Assembly (NCBI RefSeq): GCF_024609245.1
Contig: NZ_JANJYH010000015.1
Span: 1-64,000 of the forward strand
DNA from: Haloarchaeobius sp. FL176
GTDB lineage: Archaea > Halobacteriota > Halobacteria > Halobacteriales > Natrialbaceae
Direction of reading: 5' to 3'
DNA length: 64,000 nucleotides
The notes under the pieces were generated by a model, which saw only the letters and a list, made by a program, of their open reading frames with translations, did no database searches and was not told the origin of the DNA. The position numbers were made by a program, and so were the translations under genes. Below, piece by piece: positions 29,461-37,991 of this stretch (positions within the stretch are counted from its first letter, which is position 1; each line of letters opens with the position of its first letter).

Positions 29461-30651
29461 ATGCCAGCGCACACGCCCGTCATCGCAGCAGCGTACCGGA
29501 CACCCCAGGGTCGCCAGGGTGGCGTCTACGAGAACACCCGCGGCGAGGACCTCTCCATCCCGCTCATCGACGAGATCCTCGCCGAGAACGACCTCGCGGG
29601 CGAGGACGTCGACGACCTGATGTGGGGCTGCGCCCAGCAGCGGGGCGAGCAGGACAACAACGTCGCTCGCATCATCGCGCTCATGTCCGAACTCGGCGAA
29701 GGCGTGCCCGCGACGACCATCAACCGCTGGTGTGCCTCCTCGATGCAGGCGGTCATCTCCGCCGCCGACGCCGTCGCCGCCGGCAACCGCGACTGCATCA
29801 TCGCGGGCGGTTTCGAGAACATGTCCCGCGTGCCGATGGGCGGCGGGATGGACAGCCGTGCGTTCCACCCGGCGTTCCAGGAGATGTACAACATGGTCGA
29901 GCTCCAGATGGGCATGACCGCCGAGAAGGTCGCCGACGAGTTCGACATCTCCCGCGAGGCCCAGGACCGCTACGCCGTCCAGAGCCACCAGCGCGCCGCC
30001 GCGGCCACCGAGGAGGGGCGCTTCGACGACGAGATCATCCCCATCGAGGCCGAGGTCACCGTCGAGGAGGACGAGGACGGCGAGCCCGTCGAGACCGAGA
30101 CCCGCACCATCAGCGAGGACGAGGGCATCCGCCCCGACACCGACTTCGAGACCCTCCAGAGCCTCCCGCCCGCGTTCATGGAGGACATCACGGCCGGGAA
30201 CTCCAGCCAGATCTCCGACGGCGCGGCCGCCACGCTCGTCACCTCGAAGGAGTTCGCGGAGGAGCACGACCTCGAGATCCTCGCCGAGGTCGGCACGAAC
30301 AACGTCGCCGGCGTCGACCCCACCGTCATGGGCATCGGCCCGGTCCCGGCGACCCGCGGCCTGCTCGAACGCAACGGGCGGGACATCGAGGACTACGACC
30401 TCGTCGAACTGAACGAGGCGTTCGCCTCCCAGACGGTGTACGCCCGCGAGGAGCTCGGCATCGACGAGGACATCTTCAACGTCAACGGCGGCGCCATCGC
30501 CATCGGTCACCCGCTCGGCGCGTCCGGTGCCCGCCTGCCCGTGACGCTCATCCACGAGCTGCGCAAGCGCGGCGGCGGCCTCGGCCTCGCCACGCTCTGT
30601 GTCGGCTTCGGCCAGGGCGCGGCCATCGAGTTCGAAGTCAACGGCGAGTAG
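29461..30651 (+). CDS. Thiolase family acyl-CoA acetyltransferase
   Basis: The 396-residue enzyme catalyses thiolytic cleavage of 3-ketoacyl-CoA, or the reverse condensation. The acylated cysteine lies in INRWCASSMQAV (about residue 86), the catalytic histidine in GGAIAIGHPLGASGAR, and the proton-donor cysteine in ATLCVGFGQG. Length fits classical thiolases rather than the SCP2-like archaeal forms that pair with a DUF35 protein. The neighbourhood includes acyl-CoA synthetases and Etf genes elsewhere in the window, suiting fatty-acid or short-chain acyl-CoA metabolism. Confidence 0.93.
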   Translation: MPAHTPVIAAAYRTPQGRQGGVYENTRGEDLSIPLIDEILAENDLAGEDVDDLMWGCAQQRGEQDNNVARIIALMSELGEGVPATTINRWCASSMQAVISAADAVAAGNRDCIIAGGFENMSRVPMGGGMDSRAFHPAFQEMYNMVELQMGMTAEKVADEFDISREAQDRYAVQSHQRAAAATEEGRFDDEIIPIEAEVTVEEDEDGEPVETETRTISEDEGIRPDTDFETLQSLPPAFMEDITAGNSSQISDGAAATLVTSKEFAEEHDLEILAEVGTNNVAGVDPTVMGIGPVPATRGLLERNGRDIEDYDLVELNEAFASQTVYAREELGIDEDIFNVNGGAIAIGHPLGASGARLPVTLIHELRKRGGGLGLATLCVGFGQGAAIEFEVNGE

Positions 30652-30716
30652 AGCTCTCGGTCCTGGTTTTCCTCGTTTTCAAGCGCCGAGTGACGACACC
30701 GTTGTTCGAACCGACC

Positions 30717-30875
30717 GAGAAGCGCAGTCGGCTGGGGAGGCGTGAGGTGCGGTGCGGTCGCGGGCGGGTGCGATTGAAACGGGCGAGGCAGTCGGCGAAC
30801 CCGGACGACGCGAGGACCGCAGGAACGAGGGCCACTGCGAGTCCCGGCAGCCAACTGTCTGGGGCTTTCTGGCTG
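30717..30875 (+). repeat. Dispersed intergenic element, copy 1
   Basis: The 351-base interval 30652-31002 holds no convincing gene, but its middle shares ordered blocks with 48140-48331: gagaagcgcag, ggctggggagg, g-ga-tgaaa, gacgacgc-ag-accg followed by gaacga, gcgagtcc, and ggggctttctg. Block order is the same while spacing differs, so these are diverged copies of one element. It has an open frame but no start signals, and I regard it as noncoding. The last 127 bases before 31003 should carry the ABC gene promoter. Confidence 0.6.
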
Positions 30876-31002
30876 TTCGCGGCGAACGACCCAGTATCGT
30901 GTCCAACGCGGTCGACAGACAGCCTCGCACAGGAGACCCAACTTTCACACCTGGAAACAGCCACGGTGCCTTCATACCGACGGCCCGCAAACGAGTCAAA
31001 CA

Positions 31003-31770
31003 ATGACCGACGCGGCCATCGTCACGGACGGCCTCACCAAGGAGTACGACGGGGAACGGGCGGTCGGCGACCTCGACCTGCGAATCGAGAGCGGCGAGGT
31101 GTTCGGCTTCCTCGGCCCGAACGGGGCGGGGAAGACGACGACGATGCGGATGCTGACGACGCTCACACGGCCCACGTCGGGTACAGCCCGGGTCGCCGGC
31201 CAGTCCATCATCGAGCGGGAGACGGTCACGCCGCACATCGGCTACCTGCCGGAGGAGCCACCACTGTACGACGAGCTGACCGGGCGCGAGCAGCTGGAGT
31301 ACGTCGCGGGGCTGCGGGACATCCCCGACGACGAGGCCGAGGAACGTATCGAGTCCCTCCTCGCGCGGTTCGACCTGCTCGACGACGCGGACAAGCGTAT
31401 CGACGCGTACTCGAAGGGGATGGGCCAGAAGATCGGCGTCATCCAGGCGGTGCTACACGAGCCCGACGTGGCGTTCCTCGACGAGCCCACGTCGGGGCTG
31501 GACCCGCGGGCGGCCCGGACGATGCGGGACACCATCGCGGACCTGGCGGACCACGAGATGACGGTGTTCCTCTCGACGCACATCCTGCCGGTGGTGGACG
31601 AGCTGGCGGACCGCATCGGCGTGCTGCACGACGGCCGGCTCGTCGCACAGGGTGCACCGGCGGAGCTGAAACGGCGTGCCGAGGCTGGCGAGGCGGCCAG
31701 TCTGGAGGACGCGTTCCTCGCGGTGACGACCGAGGAGGAGGCGGCCCCGGTAGAGTCACCGGCGGAGTGA
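31003..31770 (+). CDS. Orphan ABC transporter ATP-binding protein
   Basis: This 255-residue ATPase has Walker A GPNGAGKTT (38-46), signature YSKGMGQKIGVIQAV, Walker B VAFLDEPTSGLDP and switch His in STHILPV. It is of the drug-export or NatA type. No permease is adjacent on either side, unlike the two complete exporter operons at 5.7-9.4 kb, so the partner must be elsewhere or has been lost. The start lies after the intergenic repeat element; a weak TATA-like ttcatacc is about 30 bases upstream. Confidence 0.9.
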   Translation: MTDAAIVTDGLTKEYDGERAVGDLDLRIESGEVFGFLGPNGAGKTTTMRMLTTLTRPTSGTARVAGQSIIERETVTPHIGYLPEEPPLYDELTGREQLEYVAGLRDIPDDEAEERIESLLARFDLLDDADKRIDAYSKGMGQKIGVIQAVLHEPDVAFLDEPTSGLDPRAARTMRDTIADLADHEMTVFLSTHILPVVDELADRIGVLHDGRLVAQGAPAELKRRAEAGEAASLEDAFLAVTTEEEAAPVESPAE

Positions 31771-31795
31771 CAGACGCGGACGGCGGTGGACAGCT

Positions 31796-31805
31796 TCATT
31801 AACCC
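31796..31805 (+). promoter_or_regulatory. TATA-like box for 34-residue gene
   Basis: The sequence ttcattaacc lies 27 bases before the ATG at 31827, which would make the very short downstream gene leaderless. This is the main reason for calling that gene. Confidence 0.45.
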
Positions 31806-31826
31806 GCTGCGTGACCCGGGTCGACC

Positions 31827-31931
31827 ATGACCGAGCACGTCCGCATCGAGTTCTCCCTGCCGGGTCGCGACGCGGAGAAGGGGGGTCACAGGGTGCTCCC
31901 GAACCAGGACAACTGGGACCAGAGCCTCTGA
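31827..31931 (+). CDS. Very small acidic protein, function unknown
   Basis: A 34-residue frame begins MTEHVRIEFSLPGRDAEKGG and ends NQDNWDQSL. It is preceded at the right spacing by a TATA-like box and followed at 31921-31944 by a near-perfect hairpin (agagcctct / agagggctct) that could end its transcript. The alternation of hydrophobic and charged residues in VRIEFSLPG is protein-like. I recognise no family; a decayed remnant of a longer gene is possible. Confidence 0.4.
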   Translation: MTEHVRIEFSLPGRDAEKGGHRVLPNQDNWDQSL

Positions 31932-31944
31932 ACCAGAGGGCTCT
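31921..31944. terminator. Hairpin after 34-residue gene
   Basis: AGAGCCTCT and AGAGGGCTCT pair with a single bulged G around the loop GAACC. The structure spans the stop codon of the small gene and precedes the TATA box of the next gene, so termination or transcript protection is a reasonable guess. Confidence 0.35.
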
Positions 31945-32002
31945 GCGACACCGACGAACCCCAGGACGAAGTTATACGTGCCAAATGGGCGTACTATTGG
32001 CC

Positions 32003-32233
32003 ATGACCACTGTCTACGATGCTAGCAACACGTTCATCGGTCTCGCCCTGATGGCGGTGACGGCGTACTCCGCGATGAACACGATGCTAACGAAGGCAGC
32101 GCCGAACACAGTGCTCGTCACAGGTAGCGGAACGCTCGGGGCGGTCGTCACGCTCGTGCTATTCGCCCTCGGCGGGGTCATGGCCGCCCACGGCCTCTCC
32201 GGTTTGCGCGCCAGTGGCTCGCGGACCCGTTGA
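32003..32233 (+). CDS. Small membrane protein, two predicted helices
   Basis: The 76-residue protein begins MTTVYDASNTFIGLALMAV and has two hydrophobic segments (about residues 10-30 and 44-65) with a short polar turn and a basic C-terminus, suggesting a membrane hairpin. A TATA-like gttatac at 31971-31977 places transcription start at the ATG at 32003; an earlier in-frame ATG at 31985 is less well spaced. I recognise no family. Such small membrane proteins are common but mostly uncharacterised in haloarchaea. Confidence 0.6.
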   Translation: MTTVYDASNTFIGLALMAVTAYSAMNTMLTKAAPNTVLVTGSGTLGAVVTLVLFALGGVMAAHGLSGLRASGSRTR

Positions 32234-32267
32234 CTAGCACCGGCTGAGCGACGAGTGTCTCCTCCCG

Positions 32268-32798
32268 TCACAGCTCCACACGCGAGCAGATGCGCGTCTC
32301 GTTGCCGGTGGACTCCAGATGCGCGAGGTCACGTATCTCCATCTCCCAGTCGAACTCGCGGTCCGAGAGGAACGTCACGACCTCACCGGCCAGCTCCGCG
32401 TCGAGGCTGTGGTACGCCAGCGTGACGTGCGGGAACCACCGCTCCGGGTGGTAGTAGTCGTCGGCGCGGTCGGCGAAGTCGGTGAGCCGCGACCAGAGGC
32501 TGTCGTGGAGCTCGGCCAGCTCCGGCGACCGGGCGACGGGGAGGTAGACGACGGGTGCGGCGGTGAATACGCCCAGCCCGCCGGTCCGGACGGTGAAGGG
32601 CTCGACCTCCGGCCGGACGGAGTGGAGACGGGACTCGACGGTCGAGCCGTCGTAGGTCTCCGCGACGTGGTAGGAGACGTGCGGCGGCGGGAGCTCCGAG
32701 GCCGGGTCGATGCCGAACTCGTCCTCCAGGTCGTTCCAGACGTCCAGCACGCGCTGGTGGTGTTCGTCGGGCAACGTCGAGATGACTGCCGAGTGCAT
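32268..32798 (-). CDS. 2H phosphoesterase / 2'-5' RNA ligase-like protein
   Basis: The 176-residue protein carries the two H-x-T/S motifs of the 2H phosphoesterase superfamily: HVSY (about residue 40) and HVTL (about residue 123), which together form the active site for hydrolysis or ligation of 2',3'-cyclic phosphate or 2'-5' linkages. It begins MHSAVISTLPDEHHQRVLDVWN. The nucleic-acid substrate is not known. It lies tail to tail with the small membrane protein gene. Confidence 0.83.
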   Translation of the reverse strand: MHSAVISTLPDEHHQRVLDVWNDLEDEFGIDPASELPPPHVSYHVAETYDGSTVESRLHSVRPEVEPFTVRTGGLGVFTAAPVVYLPVARSPELAELHDSLWSRLTDFADRADDYYHPERWFPHVTLAYHSLDAELAGEVVTFLSDREFDWEMEIRDLAHLESTGNETRICSRVEL

Positions 32799-32930
32799 CG
32801 TGGGTCACGCAGCCGCCGACGAGTCACTTCCCCGCCGCGTCGGACATGCGTCAGACGCTTCGGAGGTCTGTGAAATAACGTTGTTGGAAATACTACCTGT
32901 TCGCCGGTGTCGCCGGGTGCGCTGTTCGAG

Positions 32931-33734
32931 CTACTCCAGCGCTTCGGGCGGCTCGGGCAGCGAGCCGATGTCGTCGGGGTCGTGGTGGACGTACACGTCG
33001 GCGTCCGTTCGGGTGGCCCGCCGCTTGATGGCCTGGATTGATTCGACCGAGTCCTCGAGCGAGTGCGCGAACGACGCCGCGAGCTCGCCCTCGTAGCCCT
33101 CGCGATGGTTCGCCGCGTCGACGGCGAGGATGACGGACCCCGCGTCGGGCAGTTCGACCTGCACCGACTGGTGGCCGGGCGAGTGTCCGGGCGTCGGGAA
33201 CGTCACGACGCTCCCGTCGCCGAACACGTCGTACTCGCCGTGGACGGCGGTCACGTCGTAGTCCATCCGGCGCAGGTGGTGGAAGTCGCCGGTGACGTAG
33301 AACAGCCGCTGGACCCCGTCCGGGTAGAACGCGTAGCGGAGCTCCTCCTTCTGGACGATGAACTCGGCATCGGGGAACAGGTCGATGTTCCCCGCGTGGT
33401 CGGTGTGCAGGTGGCTCAGCACGACCTTGTCGATGTCCTCGGGCGCGTAGCCGATGCCGTCGAGCAGGGTCGCGAGGTGCTGGTCCTCGCTCTGGTCCAG
33501 CGACTCCAGCAGGGGGGCCATGTGCGCCGCGCCGGCCGGGCCGTACGACGCCGGGTCGGCGACGAGGTCCGGGCTGACGCCGGTGTCGACGAGCACCGTC
33601 CCCTCCGGGTGCTCGACGAGGTAGGCGGGACAGGTGCCACGGTACGGTTCGCCGGGGTTCTGCATCTGCACCGCTGCGGAGAAGTCGAACGTCCAGTGGG
33701 CCGTGTTCAGCGTGTAGAGTGCAGTCGCTGACAT
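32931..33734 (-). CDS. Metallo-beta-lactamase-fold hydrolase, lactonase-like
   Basis: The 267-residue protein resembles AiiA/AttM N-acyl-homoserine lactonases: N-terminal ALYTLNTAHWTFDFSA, metal motif SHLHTDHAG (near residue 103), downstream histidine in TPGHSPGHQSV, bridging aspartate in AVDAAN. Activity against quorum-sensing lactones is not implied; many family members act on other esters or lactones. A TATA-like CCTTTTATGC on the minus strand about 30 bases before the ATG at 33734 supports that start. Confidence 0.82.
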   Translation of the reverse strand: MSATALYTLNTAHWTFDFSAAVQMQNPGEPYRGTCPAYLVEHPEGTVLVDTGVSPDLVADPASYGPAGAAHMAPLLESLDQSEDQHLATLLDGIGYAPEDIDKVVLSHLHTDHAGNIDLFPDAEFIVQKEELRYAFYPDGVQRLFYVTGDFHHLRRMDYDVTAVHGEYDVFGDGSVVTFPTPGHSPGHQSVQVELPDAGSVILAVDAANHREGYEGELAASFAHSLEDSVESIQAIKRRATRTDADVYVHHDPDDIGSLPEPPEALE

Positions 33735-33798
33735 GTGAACAGCTTGGGGGTGGACCTGCATAAAAGGGCGCTCGCCCCCGGGTGGGGCCGACGATGGC

Positions 33799-35739
33799 TC
33801 AGTCCTCGGGGTGACAGAACGACATGGCGTCGCGGACGCTGTCACGTTCGCCCAGCAGCGTGAGGTTGTCGCCCTCCTGGAGCGTGTAGTCCGCGCCGGG
33901 GACCTTGACTTCGCCGTCCCGAGAGACGAGCGCGACGAGACAGCCCGGCGGCAGCTCCGGCCCGATCTCCGTCAGGGTCCGCCCGATGAGCTCGTCCGAG
34001 GTGACCGTTATCTCCTGGATGTCCCCCTCCTCGCCGAAGTGGGTGATCCAGTCCGAGAGCGCGGGCCGCTCTATCTCGTTGTCGATGGCCCACGCGGTCG
34101 CCATCGCCGAGGAGATGGTCCGGACGCCGAGGTCCTCGAACGCCTCGACGTTGTCCGAGTTGTTCGCCCGGGCGATGACCGTGTCGACGCTGAACTTGCT
34201 GTTTGCGAGCTGTGCCACGAGGAGGTTCGCGTCGTCGTCACCGGTGGCGGCGACCACGATCTTCGCGTTGTCGGCACCGGCGGCACGCAACACGTCCGTG
34301 TCGGTGCCGTCACCCTTGTGGACGGTGAAACCCGCCTCGCGGGCGACCTCCACTATCTCCGGGTTCTTTTCGATGATGACGACGTTCTCCCCTCGGTCGT
34401 CGAGGCGATCGGCGAGCGACCGGCCCACCTGTCCGCCTCCGATGATGAGTACACGCATTGGTATGACGTCTAATGCTTCCGCGATCTGCCTGGCGAGTCC
34501 GGCCTCGAAGACGACGGTGACGAGGATGACGAGGAACACCGTCCCGACGAGGATGTCCGCACCGGCCGGGTTGGCCGGCGTGGTGGCCGTGTTCTGGAGT
34601 TGGAGCGCGAACAGCGTCGCGACTGACGCGGGGATGATACCACGCGGGCCGACGAGGCTGATGAACCAGCGCTCGGACCACGTAAACTGTCCGCCGGTCG
34701 TGCTGGCGAAGACGAGCAGCGGCCGGAGCACGACCGCGACGACGAGCACGACGGCGATGCCCTGCCAGCCGAGCCCGAACAGCTTCTCGAACTCCAGGAG
34801 CGCTGCCAGCGCGATGAAGACGAACGAGAGGACGATGAGCGTCACGTCACCCTTGAAATCCTCGATCTGCTCCTCGTACGGCAGGTCGGCGTTTCCGAGG
34901 ACGATACCGGCGGTCGCGACGGCGGCGACGCCAGCCTCGGAGAAGATCTCGTTTGCCGTCGCGAACGCGACCACAGCGCCCGCGAGCGTCAGCAGCCGGG
35001 CGTTCTGCGGTGCGTTGTCCGGCGAGAGGTCGAGGTGTCGGAGCGCGTACCAGATGATTCCGGCGACCATGAGCCCGATGAGCAGCCCGGTGCCGAGGCG
35101 CTCGGCGAACCGCTGGACGTAGATCTCGAGGCTCGACTCCTCTACCGAGAGCACCTCGAAGATGACGACCGCGAGGATGGCCGCGGTCACGTCGTTGACG
35201 ATACCTTCGGTCTCGAGTGCCGCCTCGACGCGGTCGCGAACCGCGACCACCTCGAGGATCGGCGTGATGACTGTCGGCCCCGTCGCGACCAGCAGCGCAC
35301 CGATGACCCCGGCGATGGCCCACTCGGTCCCGAGGAGGTACCGGACGGCGACCGTCGTCCCGACGAAGGAGACCACCGCCCCGAGCGTTACCAGCTTGAT
35401 GTTTGCCGAGGGAGCCTCCCTGAGCTTGGATATCTTCAGGTGGAACGCTCCCTCGAAGACGATGACGGCGACCGAGAGGCCGACGATGGTCGACAGCGCG
35501 CCGCCGAACGTCTCTTCGGTGACGATGGGGTCGATGAACGTGAACCAGTTGCCGATGCCCTCGGGCCCCACGAGGATGCCGGCGATGATGAGGAACAACA
35601 CGCTCGGTGTACGGAACCGGTCCCCGAGAATCTGCGAGACGACACCGAGGGAGACGATGAGCGCGACGATGAGCGCGAGATGGCCGCCGCTCTCGCCAGC
35701 GAGTACCAGCCCTCCGAACGCGTCAATCACGGGAGACAC
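33799..35739 (-). CDS. Cation:proton antiporter with TrkA-N and TrkA-C domains
   Basis: The 646-residue protein has about twelve membrane helices (residues 10-410) of the CPA/NhaP-Kef type, with conserved GPEGIGNWF near the N-terminus and acidic residues in the middle helices, then a Rossmann TrkA-N domain (VLIIGGGQVGRSLADRL, about 430-545) that senses NAD(H), and a TrkA-C domain (about 560-640). It probably exchanges Na+ or K+ for H+. A TATA-like TTTATACG on the minus strand is about 33 bases upstream of the ATG. Confidence 0.88.
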   Translation of the reverse strand: MSPVIDAFGGLVLAGESGGHLALIVALIVSLGVVSQILGDRFRTPSVLFLIIAGILVGPEGIGNWFTFIDPIVTEETFGGALSTIVGLSVAVIVFEGAFHLKISKLREAPSANIKLVTLGAVVSFVGTTVAVRYLLGTEWAIAGVIGALLVATGPTVITPILEVVAVRDRVEAALETEGIVNDVTAAILAVVIFEVLSVEESSLEIYVQRFAERLGTGLLIGLMVAGIIWYALRHLDLSPDNAPQNARLLTLAGAVVAFATANEIFSEAGVAAVATAGIVLGNADLPYEEQIEDFKGDVTLIVLSFVFIALAALLEFEKLFGLGWQGIAVVLVVAVVLRPLLVFASTTGGQFTWSERWFISLVGPRGIIPASVATLFALQLQNTATTPANPAGADILVGTVFLVILVTVVFEAGLARQIAEALDVIPMRVLIIGGGQVGRSLADRLDDRGENVVIIEKNPEIVEVAREAGFTVHKGDGTDTDVLRAAGADNAKIVVAATGDDDANLLVAQLANSKFSVDTVIARANNSDNVEAFEDLGVRTISSAMATAWAIDNEIERPALSDWITHFGEEGDIQEITVTSDELIGRTLTEIGPELPPGCLVALVSRDGEVKVPGADYTLQEGDNLTLLGERDSVRDAMSFCHPED

Positions 35740-35835
35740 CCATGTACCCAGATTGTTGGAGGCATCGCGTATAAACGACCCGTTTGCGGCCAGCGATTGA
35801 GGGTGGACGGTCTCGGCCCAGGGGTCGACAGCCCC

Positions 35836-37818
35836 TCAGTCGTCTGCTTCCGCGGCCTCGGCACGCTCGATGTCGCCGTATATCTCCTCGACAAGTCGGT
35901 CGTACCGACTCCTGATGTCCCGGCGCTTCTTCTTCATCGTCGGTGTCAGCAGGTCGTTCTCCTCGGTGAACTCCTCCTCGGCCAGCCGGAACTCCTTGAT
36001 CTGCTCGTGCTTCTCGAAGCGTTCGTTGACCGAGGCGACCTCCGCCTCGATGGTCTCGTTCGCCCAGTCGTCGTCACAGGCTGCGTAGTCGTCGTCGGGC
36101 AGGTCGACGCCCTCTGCCGCCGCTTTCTCACGGAGCGCCTCGAAGTTCGGCACGATCAGCGCGGAGATGAACTTCTCTCCGTCGCCCATCACCATCACCT
36201 GCTCGACGAGATGGTTGGAGGCGAACGCGTCCTCGATGGGTGCGGGTGCGACGTTCTTGCCGGTCGAGAGCACGAGAATCTGCTTCGAGCGCTCGTGGAA
36301 CACGAGGTAGTCGTCGGGGCGCTTGTGGACGATGTCGCCGGTCTTGAAGAAGCCGTCTTCGGTGAACGCGGCCTCGGTCTTCTCGGGCTTGTTCCAGTAG
36401 CCGTCGGTCACGTTCGAGCCCTTTATGAGCAGCTCGCCGAGCTTGCCCATCGTGTCCGTGGTCTCGCCCTCGGGGACGACCGAGGTGTCGATGCGCGTGT
36501 CGATGTCGTGGAACGTTGGCCCGATGGTGCCGATTTTGACGTCCTCCGGCGGGTTGGTGGACACGACGGGCGCGGCCTCGGTCAGCCCGTAGCCCTCGTA
36601 GATGGGCAGTCCCATCCCGTGGTAGAGAGTGCAGAGCTCGTCCGAGAGCGTGCCACCGCCGCTGATGAGGAAGTCGATGTTCCCGCCGAGTGCCTCGCGG
36701 ACGTCGCTGAAGACGAGCTTGTCGGCCAGCCAGTACCGCGTCTTCAGCAGCGTCCCCGGGCGGTCGGAGCGGTAGTACTCGCGGCTGACGCCGGTCGCCC
36801 AGTTGAAGATGCGCTCCTTGAAGCCGCTCTCGGACGCCTGCTCGCGGATGGCGTCGTATATCTTCTCGTACACCCGTGGGACGCTCGTTGCCCCGTTCGG
36901 CTCGACGGCCTGGAAGTCGTCTTTCAGCGTGTCGACGCTCTCTGCGTAGCCCACGCAGCCGCCCGCGGCGAAGATGAGGAAGTGGCCAGTGAGCCGCTCG
37001 AAGACGTGCGCCAGCGGCAGGTACGACACCATCTGCGTGGTCTCGTCGACCGTCGGGAACCGGCTCGACTTGTCCGGGCGTGGGCCGTACCGCCGGTACG
37101 TCTGGTTGACGTTCGACCGGAAGTTGCGGTGGGTCAGTCGCACGCCCTTCGGCTGGCCGGTCGTCCCGGACGTGTAGACGAGGCTCGCGAGGTCGTCGAC
37201 GTCGGTCTCGTCCAGCCACGACTCGAGGGTGTCGGGGTCGAACCGCTTCTTGCCTTGCTCGTACACCTCGCCGAGCGTGTAGACGCCCTCCTCGTCGTCG
37301 TACTCGGGCGGGAGGTCGTCGATGCAGACGATGAAGCGGACCGAGAGCGAGTCGGACACCTCGAGCACCCGGTCGAGCAGCTCCTGGTTCTCGACGACGA
37401 CACCCGTCGCACCGGGGTCGTCGAGCAGGTAGCGGACCTGTGCCGGCGAGGACGACTCGTAGACGGTGGTGACGACCGCGCCGGCCGAGAGCAGGCCGAA
37501 GTCGCACTGGGCCCACTCCATCCGGGTGTCGGAGAACAGCCCCACCCGGTCGCCCGTACCGACGCCGAGGGCCCGGAAGCCCGCCGCGAGGTTCTGAACG
37601 ATGTCCTGCATCTCGGCGTAGCTGAGCGTCCCGTAGCCATCGGTCGGTGCCGCGTCCACGGTGCCCACCGAGGCGAGGCTCCGGTCGTAGACACCACCTT
37701 TGTACTTCTGGGCCGGGCGGTCCGGGTGTCGGTCCGCGCTGTCGTGGAACATCCGTGCCAGGCTGTTCATGCCTGTCACGTCGTCAGAGAACTCCTGTTC
37801 TGCCTCCCGCCAATCCAT
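35836..37818 (-). CDS. Long-chain acyl-CoA synthetase (paralog 1)
   Basis: The 660-residue AMP-forming ligase activates fatty acids to acyl-CoA. ATP/AMP motif: YTSGTTGQPKGV (about residue 216), a GYGLTEAAPV segment, the hinge region FKTGDIVHKRPDDYLVFHERSKQ, and catalytic lysine region in LSTGKNVAPAPIE. The C-terminus has acidic and basic helices. It is closely related to the gene immediately upstream and shares start sequence (MDWREAEQEFSDDVTG). TATA-like TTTTTATG on the minus strand about 31 bases before the ATG suggests its own promoter. Confidence 0.93.
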   Translation of the reverse strand: MDWREAEQEFSDDVTGMNSLARMFHDSADRHPDRPAQKYKGGVYDRSLASVGTVDAAPTDGYGTLSYAEMQDIVQNLAAGFRALGVGTGDRVGLFSDTRMEWAQCDFGLLSAGAVVTTVYESSSPAQVRYLLDDPGATGVVVENQELLDRVLEVSDSLSVRFIVCIDDLPPEYDDEEGVYTLGEVYEQGKKRFDPDTLESWLDETDVDDLASLVYTSGTTGQPKGVRLTHRNFRSNVNQTYRRYGPRPDKSSRFPTVDETTQMVSYLPLAHVFERLTGHFLIFAAGGCVGYAESVDTLKDDFQAVEPNGATSVPRVYEKIYDAIREQASESGFKERIFNWATGVSREYYRSDRPGTLLKTRYWLADKLVFSDVREALGGNIDFLISGGGTLSDELCTLYHGMGLPIYEGYGLTEAAPVVSTNPPEDVKIGTIGPTFHDIDTRIDTSVVPEGETTDTMGKLGELLIKGSNVTDGYWNKPEKTEAAFTEDGFFKTGDIVHKRPDDYLVFHERSKQILVLSTGKNVAPAPIEDAFASNHLVEQVMVMGDGEKFISALIVPNFEALREKAAAEGVDLPDDDYAACDDDWANETIEAEVASVNERFEKHEQIKEFRLAEEEFTEENDLLTPTMKKKRRDIRSRYDRLVEEIYGDIERAEAAEADD

Positions 37819-37991
37819 GACTGAACGCTAACACGGACGGTACCTCATAAAAAGTTATGGCAGTTTCGCCCGTTTCCAGCAGTTCAAGCGCCGCCTTCAC
37901 CCTGTTTTCCCCTCATAGAGGGGGCCGTCACCAGCAGTAGCTCCCCGCGAGGAGAGCGCCGACAGTCCTCACCGTGCCGCGCTCGCCGGCG

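Noticed and set aside
30752-31006. 84-codon frame in the intergenic element copy 1
   Set aside because: It has no promoter-like signals, overlaps conserved noncoding blocks shared with copy 2, and the frame is not kept in copy 2.
32931-33734. Genuine quorum-quenching lactonase
   Set aside because: The fold and metal motif match, but nothing in the sequence fixes the substrate and there is no quorum-sensing gene nearby.
35035-37824. 929-codon plus-strand frame across the antiporter and acyl-CoA synthetase
   Set aside because: It spans two genes on the other strand with clear motifs and has shadow-frame composition.
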